From contig NC_077248.1 of the NCBI RefSeq assembly GCF_947179165.1, forward strand, positions 7,871,256-7,935,255: a DNA stretch of 64,000 bases, given 5' to 3'. Source of the DNA: Solanum dulcamara. Its lineage: Eukaryota; Streptophyta; Magnoliopsida; Solanales; Solanaceae. The position numbers were made by a program, and so were the translations under genes. Under the pieces are notes generated by a model. The model was not told the DNA's origin. It did not search any database and saw only the letters and a program-made list of their open reading frames with translations. This document shows, piece after piece, positions 50,101 through 61,767 of the stretch (position 1 is the first letter of the stretch; the number at the start of each line of letters is the position of its first letter).

Positions 50101-50548
50101 TATCGAATTATCTCTCCAAAAAAAATAGAGAGTCAACACATTAGATGTGTAAACTTTGTAAAATTGTAAATTACTGATATTTAGGGATCACTAATCTATA
50201 TTTAAGGAAAATTGTGTTAGAACATTAAAATAAAAGAAGAAGAAGAAGACGTGTAAAATAATAAGGCTCCTTCAACTTTATATTATAAATGAACTCAATT
50301 TAATATTATATATACATGAACTCATACGTTATACTATTAATTTTACAGATGAATCTGAATATATATATTCTAGGCATATAAAATAAATATCAATTTAAAA
50401 CACAAACACAAATAGTCAAAGTCATTTAGGAGCCCCAAAATTCTTTTTGTGTTTGTAAACGTAAGCGAACAGAGGAGAGGATTAGAGTGAAACATATATA
50501 CCATTGATCCAGTGTTTAGGAGGCTGAAAATGGTATGACGTTCGGAAT
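47197..50548 (-). pseudogene. Acid invertase (GH32, cell-wall type) pseudogene
   Basis: A homologue of plant beta-fructofuranosidase, which hydrolyses sucrose. Remaining exons on the - strand: end of exon 1 (about 50548-50502, RTSYHFQPPKHWIN), exon 3 (49315-48321), exon 4 (48071-47827), exon 5 (47575-47489) and exon 6 (47380-47197, stop TAA). The DPN mini-exon was not located between 49316 and 50501. FRDPTT and WECVDF retain the family Asp and Glu. Lesions: exon 1 lacks its signal-peptide part and abuts LTR-like DNA at about 50548; 1-bp loss near 49157 (TGG to TG); in-frame losses around FRDPTT and INLEPAIY; frameshift near 48750; exon-5 acceptor TG instead of AG (47577-47576); 8-bp gain near 47251-47265. 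The overall match is to cell-wall invertases ([16 protein letters not shown]), although WECV is the vacuolar-type residue. It is non-functional. Confidence 0.9.
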
Positions 50549-51824
50549 ATATTTTTTACCAAATTTGGACTATTTAGGCATTATGTGTGTTTATTTTTTT
50601 ACCTTCACGAGTTTCAGGTCAAGGAGACCTCAAATTCGTGTTCCGATAGTTTTATTGAGTCCAAAACATCAAATTTAGTAGGATATCATTTATGATTTGT
50701 GTGCAAAAGGGATCCAAACGAATCTCAAATGTCCATTCTGAGTATTGTTGAACTTGTGAAATCTGTTGTCTTGCTGGTGCCTCAGACCTCACTTTCGCGA
50801 AGGGATAACCTCTTTCGCGACCTTCGCTTTAGCGAAGGACCCATCGTGAAAGCAAGGGGACTGATATTTCGGGGATCGCGAAAGCGATCAAGTGATTGTT
50901 TAAGAGGGTGTCGTGAAATCGACCCTGAACCCGCTTTCGCGACTTCTGAGGGGGTTTTGGCATGAGTTTCAGGGCTTAACTCCATTTTTCCTCATTTTGA
51001 AATTTGGAAAATTCTTTGAGGCGATTTTAAAGAGGCTTTTTGAAGTGAATCACTTGAGTAAGTGTTTATGACCTTAAATCTTCATTTCCCCATTATTAGT
51101 AATGATTTTAAGTTTTTAACATCAAAAATTGAAATTTTGATTGGCAAAAATGAGGTTTTCAAGAACTTGAGTTTTCAAAGAAAAATGATGATTTTGAGTT
51201 GAACACAACCCATCTTCGAAATGATTTTTACCAATGAATTCCAAATGCTATGTGTAACATATTTATGTAACAATTTTTGGATTCAAACCTCATTTTTGAA
51301 ATCGGGTTTTTAAGCCGTTTTGACTCATTTGTTCAAATTGTGTGATATGGGTATTGTTAGTTTCAGAATCTCATTGTGAATACTTCATGTGAGTGGATCG
51401 TGTTGATTTGGCTACTGCTCGAAAGGGAAAAGCTCATGTTTTGGATTGATTGTGATTGATTAAGGCAAGTGAACTTCTAAAACGTTGTAAACCTTGTAAA
51501 ATTCTTGAATTCACTTTCTTGTATGTGTTGGGGGAGTAATGGGAATGAGGTGATGGGTTAACTACTCAAGTGAATTAACCTTAATTATTGAATGGGGTTA
51601 CCAAAAAAGGCAATGTGTTGATAATGTTGTGTTGAAAAGTGTGAATTATCGTGTTGTCAATATTGATGTGTAGTTGAAGGAATGCTTTGATAGCTTGTTG
51701 TGATTGTGAAGTACTTGAACTTGTCATTTTTCCTTATTATTGTGTGAACATGCCTATTTGTATTAGTTCTAGAACACGATGATGAGATGGACATGTTATT
51801 GTTGCCTAGGTTGTTGCCGAAATG

Positions 51825-52885
51825 TGTATTGATGTCGAGGTCATTGCCGGCAAGTGTATTGATGACGAGGTCATTGTTGGCAAGTGTATTGATGTAGAGG
51901 TCATTGTCGGCGAGTGTATTGATGTCTAGCTCATTTTCGTCAAGTGTATTGTTGTCGAGGTCATTATCAGGGAGTGTTACTGATAGGGGTGTGTATCGAT
52001 CGGTTTGGTTCGATTAAGTATTATCGGTTCAGTTTATCGATTTTTTATTTTTAAATATGCCTAACCGATGACCAAACCAATAAGATATTTGTTGTCGATT
52101 TTTGGTTTATCAGTTTTTGATCTTTAACGGTTCAATTTTCGGTTTAACCAATAAGAAAATGCTTTCAAAACAAATATACGACTTCTCTAACAATTTGACG
52201 TGATATATGCATACAACGAAACAAGCAAATCAGACATTCTTGTTGTGAATACTCACAATTCACAATCTTCGCCATCCCTAACACTTGTCGTTGTCGTTGC
52301 AAACCGTAGCCGCCGTCATTCTTAGTTCTTTATATTTTGATATTGTGAACCTAAAGTAATACTAACGCCTAAAGGATAAATATAGTGTGAATTGTGAATT
52401 GTGTAGGATACTAATAATCTAATATAGTGATTATATTAATATCTTTGTTTGATACTTTGATATTTATGTATGAGTAAAAATTTAAAATAGTAAATTATTA
52501 TAGTAGTAATAGATTATCGATTTATCCAATAACCTAATATTATAAAACTAATATCGAATCGATAACCCAATAATATTTTTTATAAAATCATTAAATAACT
52601 GTTAATCTAATAACCCAATAACACTTTTTCGATTCGGTTTATCGATCAATTCGATTTTTGCACACCCCTAGTTATTGATGCGAAGGTCATTGTCGGCGAG
52701 TGTATTGATGCCGAGGTCATTATCGACAAGTGCATTGACGCCAAAGTCATTGTCAGCAAGTGCATTAATGCCAAAGTCATTGTCGGCTAGTGTTATTGAG
52801 GTCGAGGTCATTGTCGGTGAGTATTTTTGATGAAGAGATCATTTCTGGCAAGTGTGATTGATGTCGAGGTCTTTACTGGAAAGTA
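51825..52885. repeat. 30-bp tandem array, split by a MITE
   Basis: About 12 units of the form TTGATGTCGAGGTCATTGTC followed by GGCAAGTGTA (30 bp), with substitutions. About five lie before 51984 and about seven after 52678. The MITE separates the two halves exactly within a unit. Confidence 0.88.
51984..52670. mobile_element. hAT-type MITE within the tandem array
   Basis: 687 bp from TAGGGGTGTGTATCGATCGG to CACACCCCTA. The ends are inverted repeats (the right reverse complement starts TAGGGGTGTGCAAAAATCGA). The flanks GTTACTGA (51976-51983) and GTTATTGA (52671-52678) form an 8-bp duplication with one mismatch, as expected of hAT elements. The interior repeats CGGTTTATCGATT-like motifs on both strands. 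Confidence 0.9.
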
Positions 52886-53299
52886 CATAGGAATAAGGTG
52901 TTCCCCATGAGTGCCGATTATTGATTGTGCATGATAATCTTGATATTTGTGTGTTATGAACTTGACACTTGTGATTGATAATGTGATACTTGTGATTAGT
53001 GAGTTGTAATGCTTGAACTATGATTACGAAGCTTTGTGAACTGTGCATTGTGAACATTAGATTGGGCGATTTCTGTGCAGGTTGTAGTTATGGTGGTTCG
53101 GTTGAAATGGAAGGAGTTCTCATATTCTATCTAGATTTACCTTGTCTTATTGGCTTACTTATTGATTACCGTGTTATTTGGTACTCACTCCTTGCTTCTA
53201 CATTGTCCCGAACCCGCGTGTTAGATTTCCTTCTTTTCTTCCAAGGCTTATTTGAGGAGACATCAACCTATAAGTTGGGACTCAGCTCTACTCAGAAGA

Positions 53300-53412
53300 A
53301 AATCCTGTTGGGAGCGCCACCCCTGAAATGGGCCTTGCATTGCGCGATTCGAATTCAGCCAGAACTCCAATGCGAGCACCGGACACTAGGTGGAAAACCC
53401 CCAAAAAAATAA
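53300..53412 (+). mobile_element. SINE-like fragment with A-rich tail
   Basis: It includes CCTTGCATTGCGCGATTCGA, then CTCCAATGCGAGCACCGGAC, GGTGGAAAACC and an A-run. This arrangement recurs in Solanaceae genomes and ends in an A-rich tail like a SINE; TTCGAAT may be a B-box remnant. Family, start and target duplication are not established. Confidence 0.35.
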
Positions 53413-54150
53413 AATTGGTTAGGCTTGGCTAAGGCTCACCCAGCTAGTTACTATAAAAAAGGTCGGGCTCGACTCAGTTTGGTACTGCTAAAGTAGGGTT
53501 GGTTGACCTCAACTCTACTTGGGCCAGCTCGATGCCCGAGCCTAGCTGTATAAACTACAAGGATCAATACGCCCCGAAAAGAAATACTGATGTATAAGAA
53601 ATACAAGCAAGAATTCATATACAAACTCTGCCAGCCAGTTACTGGTCATGTCATTTGTTTACAAAGATAATGAACCAGAGACAAGTATAACTGCTTGCAG
53701 CTCTGCAAATGGTGATCTTTATAGCTATTCAAGTTTATACATTTCTAACTGATGGCGCTCGCCGTGCAGGGAAAAAGAACTAGATTGGTACAAGCTGAAA
53801 GTTCTTCCTGTCCTTCAACAAAGTGTTAGAAGTAAATGTGTGTGATTTTCTATATTTCTTTACCTTACCAATAAGAGTAAACTACAAATATCCTTCTGGA
53901 TCTTATAAATACTTTGGCCATAATGCCATCCAACAGAAAGAGCTAAAGAATAGCAGGTCATTTTCCCCTGTTAGCATCTCTTTATTTTCGGGTTTGGAAC
54001 CATTTCATGACTCTATGCAGCTGTTCATCAGGAAAAGAAACTTGATACCTGTGTAGCCATCTAGAGTATTGATAGACGAGAAAACTGCATGAATGGAGTG
54101 TGAACAACTCCACAAAAAACATGTTGTACTAGCATCATCAAGTCGTTCTC
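53413..54150. other. 3' flank of STN8
   Basis: No gene is seen. It begins with GC-richer, possibly transposon-derived sequence (GGTTAGGCTTGGCTAAGGCT) to about 53560; the rest is probably STN8 3' UTR and spacer. The open frame at 53823-54056 lies on the other strand and has no recognisable motif. Confidence 0.5.
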
Positions 54151-57100
54151 CTATTTTGAGAAGCTAAGTTTTGAGAGAACAGCAGCAGCTTGGTCACCAC
54201 CTAGAAGGAAATAAGGATGTCTAAGAGCTGCAGCAGCAGATAAACGTCCACCTCTCTCTGAAATAAGTTTTGTAGCCAAATCCCACCCTCTACCAGAGTC
54301 GAGATCAAGAATACTGAGATCGGGCCTCATCCTAGTCTTTTCTCTCCATTTATTCAAGTCATATCCAACCGCATTTAGTTCCATATTGAAGTTTTTTAAG
54401 CCTGCTGTAGACCTTAAGCTCGGTACTGCCATTTGCATAAGCACTATTCCAGCAGAATATGTGTCAAAGAGATCAGGACTGTTTAGCTGCAATAACAAGA
54501 GTTATCCTGCTATAAGTTTAAAACATGAACTCTGCAGTAACATCATCGTCAGATTTCTTTCCAAAAGACTGAAAATCTAATGTAGTAAATGGAGTTGACA
54601 CATGCTTTTAGTCTTTCTTATTTCCTTTCTGCTATACTTACATGTAGAATCATCTTCTCTGTCAAGCTTACAATGAAGGAAGAGTTACGACAAGAACAAA
54701 CCCAGTGTAATCCCTCAAGTAGGGTTTGGGGAAGGTAAAGTGTAGGCATACCTTACCCTTAAAGAGCTTGTTTCTGATAGACACTCGGCAATGAAGGAAG
54801 AGTTAAAAGCAATATAAAAACCGTGTAATAGAAGGATACCTGCCATAAAATTGGGGAAAGAAGTGCAGCAACTGGCTCTGGTGGTGGTTTTGGAGTTTCT
54901 TCTGGCATTACATAGAGTTCAGGTGGACAATAATCAGGATCAAGTAGGCCCTTGTCAGGCACATAATTTTTTCCAATCCGAAGATCAGTTGCTGCCCCAA
55001 AATCTATCAGCTTGATTTGTCCCTTTTTCGTGACCACTAAGTTGGATGGCTTTACATCTCTATGGACTATACCGGTGTCATGGATTTTCTTAAGGGAAGT
55101 AATAATCTGACGCATGATTTGTTTGATAATTAGTGCATTCCGTTGAATTGACTCCAATCCTTGTAAGACACGACCAAACATGACAGATTCTATGTTCAAG
55201 GGGAAGTTGCGATCCTTCATGTAATCACCTAGGTCCAGATCTCCCTGTCACATGAAGTTCCTACATTACGGATGCAGCTGCCATCTTACAAGTTTTGATA
55301 CAATTCAACCAAACAGAAATATGGAAAACAATCAAAAATCTAATCATAGAAAACAGTATGCATCAAGGCAGTTAGTAAAATTGAATTAGATGATTACATT
55401 GCCACGTAGCTTTAATGTTTTATGTGCCCAAACTTGGGAAGACTCCATATACTATACATAGGACGGAGGAGAGTGGGACTGCTTAAATAGACTTGATAGC
55501 ATTTCCAGGCAACCATGACTGCAACTTAGGTTGAAGTAATAGGATGGATGATGAGATTCAGGAAGACTTTGTAGAAGTGGCTTCAAAGACAATGAGTTTG
55601 CGAGGTAAGTTTCTTATGGGAAAAAGGGGATATGGTAACTGCTAATTGCAACTGGTTACCTATAGCCTTTGCCCTAACATCCGTGCTAAGAGTTGAATGC
55701 TGAAAATCCGATTCTTATAAATCCCATGTCCTTTATAAGCTTTGGACAACAATTACATTTTTAATACCTGAAGATTCAAACGTCAGAAAATGGAGAAATA
55801 GGTCTCACCTCCTCTCATCAACACACCCTTTATTCTTTTTCTTCTTTTACTGGGAAATCAATGTAATGTATTCCTACTGATGTTGAACAATATATGTTGA
55901 TGCAGCCATGCAGCTAGTCTAAACGTCATGAATAGTTCCAACGAAAAAGTACCTCAAATTTCCAGACAAGCCATTTCTCACCCTTAGTATATCGGGAGTT
56001 AGTTTTTTCAGCAACAAAGCTACCAAGAAATTCTGCACATGTCTCAGGAGCTGCTCTTGATAGCCTATAATTGAACCATTCTTCAAATTCACCACATTCT
56101 GCAGCACCTTGAACACCAATCTTTACCTATAAATTGAAAAATAAACTAATTGTTGCTAGAGAAGGATGTGTTGGAAAATGCGGACTAACAAAAAAAAAAT
56201 ATATGGTCCAAATAGTAGAAATAAAACGGGAAAATAATACATCAAGAATTTTACGTGGAAATCCTTTTAAATAAGGGGGAAAAAACCACGGGCCAAGAGG
56301 AGCAACTGATATCACTATAGTAATGAATTTTACACTGAGTAGTACCACACACTCAAAAGGAATAACAATGATTAAAGGAGGGTCCAACAAAACTATATAG
56401 TTGTGACAAAACAAGAGGACCATTGGACGCAATCCAGATTAAAATTTAATAGAAGACACAACAATCTAATCAAGATTTATGGAAGGAAATAACCCAAATC
56501 AATATGATGTGGAAGGCATAATCAGAACAAGGCTAAAATATTTACAACCAAAACACTCACAACTTAAAACCTTGATAAGCTTAAAGGTTAGGCAGTATAG
56601 GGGCAGAATTAGCTAGTCCCTCCGTTTCATTTTATATGTCTTTTTAATCCTTTCCCGAAAGAAAAAAAAAACATATTTTTGTACTTGAAACTCTTCAACT
56701 TTAATTTCCTGTTTTACTATTAATGAATGAAATGTCATTAAATCTTCTAAAAGTACTCTAGTATGTGCCAAGAGTCTTTCTTGATTCTTGTATCCAGACA
56801 AATACCTACATTATAAAATGAAATGCAGGGAATATATAAGAAAGAAATGCTTAGCCTGCTTCGCAATACCAGCTTAATGACAATAACACAAAGCATGTAA
56901 GTGATACAACTTATGCAGCCAAATCAGTCAAACAATGCTTATAAATGGAGAATTTTAAAGGAGAAATCACCTCATTACCTGTTTAAGAATGACCTTTTCC
57001 TTGAATCTTGGATCTGTAATAACTGATTTTACTGATGATCCTCTTTTCCTCACAGTTTCCTCCAAATTTACATTCTTGGGAACAATGACCCCAGAATAAA

Positions 57101-57566
57101 CAATCCCAAATGAACCTTCACCCAACCTATCCCCAATCAAAAAATCTTTCATCTTGAAATTCCTTTTCCCACTCAAACTATCCAACCCCACTTGAATAGG
57201 TGCCAAAATATACGCATCAATGGCACCAATTAAAACCCCAGGTCTAGCCGTCAAGTAAATCCAAGTAAGACCCGCAAAAACTAACAGCCCTAATCTCTGT
57301 TCTTCCGGCAATTCCCCAGTAAATTTATCAAATTGGGCATACCCAGATTGAAAAACTGGGAATTGAGACAAAGAATTGTCCAAACTAACAGAAATTTCAT
57401 CAACGAAAGAACTGCATGTAATGGTGTTGTTTCTCTTGGAATGTTTAGTGCAAGACCAAAAGTAGTAGCTTTTCGAAATGGGTCTTAAGGGTGAGTAGCA
57501 AATGAGGTTAGGGTCTTGATGGAAACTTGCTGCAGCAGTAGGAGAAGGGAAAAATGGAGACGCCAT
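54151..57566 (-). CDS. STN8: Chloroplast thylakoid Ser/Thr protein kinase STN8
   Basis: STN8 phosphorylates photosystem II core proteins in thylakoids under changing light. Four - strand exons, 57566-56979, 56126-55953, 55244-54840 and 54486-54151, with GT-AG introns, join to 1503 nt encoding 500 aa, the usual STN8 size. Residues 1-60 are Ser/Thr-rich and act-poor, as in a chloroplast transit peptide. Residues 92-120 are hydrophobic (a thylakoid membrane anchor). The kinase domain has the Gly loop GEGSFGIV (149-156), the VILK lysine, HRDVKPSN (315-322) and DFGAA (335-339). The run PPPEPVAALLSPILWQ and the C-terminal GGDQAAAVLSKLS match STN8 rather than STN7, which carries an extra C-terminal extension. 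No lesion is seen; the introns hold retroposon fragments. Confidence 0.93.
54690..54795 (-). mobile_element. TS-SINE/RTE tail fragment in an STN8 intron
   Basis: The reverse complement reads GGGTAAGGTATGCCTACACT, then CCCCAAACCCTACTTGAGGG, ATTACACTGGGTTTG and TTCTTG. This is the Solanaceae TS/RTE 3' tail with mutations, inside the last intron. Confidence 0.7.
56614..56800. mobile_element. Stowaway-like fragment in STN8 intron 1
   Basis: The left end TAGTCCCTCCGTTTCATTTT, followed by ATATGTCTTTTTAATCCTTT, matches the Stowaway family end. A clean right end (GGGAGGGA) was not found, so the copy is partial or diverged. Confidence 0.5.
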
Positions 57567-57849
57567 TGAAGAATATTTTGCTCAAAGCTGCAGCAGGTTG
57601 GTTGTTTTATGGGGGGAGTGTGTTTTCTTCACTGTTAGTGTCAGCAGAGGTAGCATTTTGTCCACGTGGAGATCGTAGGTTTATCTTCTCGGTATAGATG
57701 TGTGGAGCATGACGAAACAACAATGCTATCTCTAGACAACAAGATTTGATTATCATTGTCAAAAGCGCGAAGTATTCTGTTTTCTTGCATTATCTGTTGG
57801 CTAATAGAAAAGGGATGCAAGGTTTGCTACAAAAAATCGTTTTTGCCTC
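57567..57849. promoter_or_regulatory. Upstream region of STN8
   Basis: This must hold the STN8 promoter and 5' UTR, read on the - strand. A CACGTG-type core is visible as TCCACGTGGA (57660-57669), a palindromic G-box-like site common in light-responsive plant promoters. Function is not shown. Confidence 0.4.
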
Positions 57850-58570
57850 GGGCCCGACCCGTGACCCGACGCAGATTGTGAACCTAACTCTCGACTCGAA
57901 TCCAACCGAACCACAACCTAGACCTCCGCATCCAAACTCCCAACTTGAGATTCAACACTAACCCCGATCTAGACCCTCGAATCCAACTCTCGACTCGAGA
58001 TCTGAACCCCAAATCCAACTTTCGACTTGTGAACCCAACTCCCAACCCCGATTTGAGACCCGACTTCATACCTCAATCCCGAGACTCAGAATCTGACCTT
58101 GACTCATGCCGACTCCTAACCCTGACATGCAATGGCGGAATCAGAATTTTCATTAAGGAGGTTCAAAATCTGAAGAGTAGACATACAAACTAGTCAAAGG
58201 AGGTTCGACATCTACTATAGATGCATAAAAAAATATTTTTAACTATGTATAGATAATATAATTTTCCATCGAAGGGGGTTCGGCTGAACCCCTGAACTAA
58301 AGTTGGTTCCTTCATTGCCGACATGGGACCCAAAACTCGAGATGTGAGCTTGATCAAGATAGACTCCCAACCCCTACTTGGGACCCGAGACCAGACTCTT
58401 GTTCCAACTCAAGACCTTAGATAACCCGATACCTAATTCTCGAATCAGAAGTCGAGACCGGGGATGTGGCCTTAACTCAGACCGACTTCCAACCCAACTT
58501 GGGACTCGAAAATCGACTCATAATTCAACGTGAGACCTATTTGATACCTGCTTTCGGATCAAGAGTCGGG
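57850..58570. repeat. Degenerate minisatellite of CGACTCGAGACC-type units
   Basis: Short irregular units (about 20-27 bp) built from GACCCGA, CCAACTC, CGACTCGA and AACCCCGA words give several long open frames by chance on both strands. It is interrupted by a MITE at 58130-58317. Confidence 0.8.
58130..58317. mobile_element. 188-bp hAT-type MITE in the minisatellite
   Basis: Inverted ends CAATGGCGGAATCA and, from the right, CAATGAAGGAACCA. The flanks CTGACATG (58122-58129) and CCGACATG (58318-58325) make an 8-bp duplication with one mismatch. The interior has GAGGTTC and GGGGTTCGGCTGAACCCC. Confidence 0.82.
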
Positions 58571-58819
58571 TCATGTTTGGATGGTGAGGTTTAAGGAAGA
58601 GACTTGTCATGCACTTTTCTTACTCTTCTAATGCAAAGTCGAGGATTTCTTTCCTTCGATCATTAGGGATCGTGTGGTCGATAGACTAGTTAATTATTAC
58701 ATGGGAATTTGAAATTGTTACGTAGAGAATATAATACGAAAATTATTGTATAAACAATAAATAATGTATGGATTGCTATTCAATGAGCAATATAATATGA
58801 GGATTATTTATTTAAGAAT

Positions 58820-61163
58820 TGTAGCGACCCTCTTGGGAGGATGCTATTATCTAAAAAGAGACCGTATATAATACTCATGACATTTAAAATATATAATCTA
58901 GTAGTAAACTTTGGCCCATTTAAAAATAGTTCAAGGTGTAATATTTTTGCCATTTTAAAAAAAATTCTGAATTAAATCAAATAAAAGTTCCAATTAGGAC
59001 GGGGCGACTTTTCAAAATAATTTAAGAAAATAATTTACGAGACATCAATGTATCATTCCATATCACTACAATTCATGTCATAACTACTACCAACTTATAA
59101 GTACCAAAGTTAACTAATTCATGCTTCATACAAATATTTCAACTTCAACGGTAAATTTAGTGCATCATAAAACTTGGAATTTACATGTCCCCGAATAACA
59201 AAACAAGCAACCAACTTTAAGTTACAACCCACGATGTCATGAATGGATCAACTCTCACAAATAAATACATATACACAAGCACCCCATGAATCATATACAT
59301 GTCCCAAAACTACTACAAAATATAGATGCCTATATGCAAATGTGATCTTCCTTAAAGCTCCCAAGAACTTTATCTCCAATTGCCAACTTCAAGCATCTTC
59401 TTGGACATTTCCTACGATAGAAACAACTATCGCTAAGCATAAAACTTAGTGGTGCAAAACTACAAGTTTGAAGCCTTTTAGGTTCCCCAATTTATTTTCT
59501 CAAGTCGTGAGTAGCACAAATGTACACATAATAAATAAATCAAGCCAACAAATATATCATGAGTATCAAGTTCTATATTTAAAAGTTTAAGTGTCTATAG
59601 TTCATAGAACCACATTTACAAGATTCAGTACCAAGTTTCGCCAATATGTATGTCATGCCGTCACACCAAATATGATCAAGTATCAAGAAGGACCAGAGCC
59701 CTGTATCAAGAAGGGTAAAGACCCAATAATCAAGAGAACCAAGAATCATGTTAAAAATGGTTTCCTAATTCATACTCAAAATGGACAACTTCCATACTTA
59801 AGACGAACTAAAAATCCATAATCAAGATGGCAAAGGGTTCGAATCAAGAGGAATGTCAATAGTGACAAAGTCACAGCCACAAAAAGAACAAAGTCCACAA
59901 GAACATCCAATGATCGAGCAATCCGTACAAGTGGGCGAGTTAAACAAGTGTCTTGTAAGTCTCCAAGATACCAACATGATAATACAAAGTAACAAGAAAT
60001 AACCAATATTACAAGATAGGCTTCCAAATATACCAACAGGTAACAAGAGGAGAGTACAAGTTTATACACAAACCTCAGTCTTTAGCATACAACAACCCAA
60101 CACGACTTCAAGAGTTCAAACCGTAGACCAACCTGTGTCTCAAGTTCCTCAACTTGTACACGATATAAACAACCTTGAAAATACCATTAAATGCTCACTT
60201 TAATTTCCAAAATCTCCATAATATTGACATAAAATAAGATTTATCATTAAAATAAGCCTAGAATGTTTTCACCCGAATTATGTTACCAAAACAGTAAATT
60301 CGATAAGCCAAGTACCTCCAGTTGTATCTAAATTTTAAAAATGAACATCAAAATTGGACTTTATGCCCTTCACGGAACTTTTAGATCTATGTCTTAAGTT
60401 TGCAACCCAAAAGAAATCACCGCAAAACATATTATGTACAAAAAAATATCATCAAAACACTAACTGAACACATGAGGGATTTTAAAATCAAGAATCTAGA
60501 CAGAACTTGTCCTATGATTCATCCTCTTTTTTTGACTTAATAACAACAGATCTATGCTCCAACATAAACATAAGAGTTGTAGGTACGTGTTTTAGCTTTT
60601 CAAAACATATTTATTTACTAAAATCAAAGGTCTACACAATGAGATATTTAAGAATTACTTCTAGCTACATAATCCAAAAACGGATTTGAACACTTACCAC
60701 AAGAGAGGGGGGGCTGCTTTGAGTTCTAATTGAAAGGACAAGTTTTCTTGGTGAATTTTGTGAGGAATTATGCTGGAGGGAGGGCTCAAAGTGTCTCATT
60801 GGCTTTGAGAATCCCAAATTGAGAGAGAAAGTGTAATAGAAAGTCAAGTGTAATAGAAAGTCTTCCAAGGTGATACTTATCACCTAGCACTTACTAGAAA
60901 TGTGCTTGCCCCAAAAAGTAAAAATGGACAGCCCAAATGCATACATATATGTATATATATTTATATGTAAAGGAAAATTTTAATTAGTAGTTTACATAAA
61001 TATCTCAATACGATCTCCTAAACTACAATCACAATCTATGGTAAGCAAATTTTAAAACCTCGCAAAATGTCAAATTCATAAAAAGTGAGTAAAACATAAT
61101 ATATTTACTAAGGAATGTCTCATCGAAGTGTGAATACTATCTTATATAATTAGGGGCATTACA
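58820..61163 (-). mobile_element. Solo-LTR-like element
   Basis: 2344 bp reading TGTAGCGACCC...GGGGCATTACA on the + strand (reverse complement TGTAATGCCCC...), with the perfect 5-bp duplication AGAAT (58815-58819, 61164-61168). No coding domain is seen; internal open frames look like chance. A TATATATTTATAT run near 60953 could be its promoter. It is most simply a solo LTR of a gypsy-type element related in end structure to those at 8610 and 16262. Confidence 0.85.
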
Positions 61164-61168
61164 AGAAT

Positions 61169-61767
61169 TACCTATCATAAAGACATATTTGTCTATAAAT
61201 GTTGTTATCCACTTATCGTATATCCTCCAAAAATTAGATTGATGAAAAAATTATCTTATTTTTTTCTCTATTCAAATTTAATAAAATTTCTATCCCATTT
61301 TATTAGGAGTAAATATTAGATCTCACATACTGAGTCAACCTTAATTCTTATGTTCAAATAATTAAAAACATATATATACATATATATATAATATATATTA
61401 AAAAATATCTTATATATATTGTATAATTTTTTACGAGGAGGTTCACTCATAGATCCGCCCGTCGATATAATAAGGCTAATTTGCTAACAACAATGCTATT
61501 TTTAATAATTCAAAGATATTTTTGAATTAATTAATGGGTATTTTTATTTTATTTTCAAAAATTTAGGAGTGTTTTTTTAATCAATTTCCATTTTAAATTC
61601 TTTTCAACTGTATTAGTGGGCACGTCAGAGACATCGGAGAGGCGATAACTGCAGGGAGGAGCTCGAAGCTGGAGCTGGCGTCGATGACAGTGAAAACTGA
61701 AAAGAATGGCCATGACTGACGGGTGGATCAGATTTTAGCTGAAAACTGAAACTTCCCTAATTTCGCT
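61169..61767. other. Spacer and promoter of the last gene
   Basis: AT-rich, with a (TA)n-rich stretch at 61371-61425. From about 61610 it becomes less AT-rich and probably contains the 5' UTR of the gene starting at 61768. No other gene is seen. Confidence 0.5.

Larger units (their letters stand above)
50549..53300. mobile_element. Old LTR-like retrotransposon sequence, borders unclear
   Basis: No coding region is seen. It has features common in Solanaceae gypsy LTRs: a cluster of TTCGCGA/TCGCGAA words with TTCGCTTTAGCGAAGG (50795-50950), text-like GATTTTG/TTGAGTT stretches, and a 30-bp tandem array. TG/CA ends and a target duplication were not found, so this is a degraded LTR or part of one. 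Its left edge meets the broken invertase exon 1. Confidence 0.5.

Noticed and set aside
50699..50985. Complementary open frames of 67-88 codons
   Set aside because: Caused by the self-complementary TCGCGA-rich cluster in LTR-like DNA.
57884..58193. Overlapping open frames on both strands in the CGACTCGA-rich region
   Set aside because: The frames arise from a short-unit minisatellite with few stops; composition is repetitive and no domain is visible.
59243..60069. Possible small genes at 59243-59449 and 59776-60069
   Set aside because: They lie inside a TSD-flanked LTR-like element and show no domain or splice structure.
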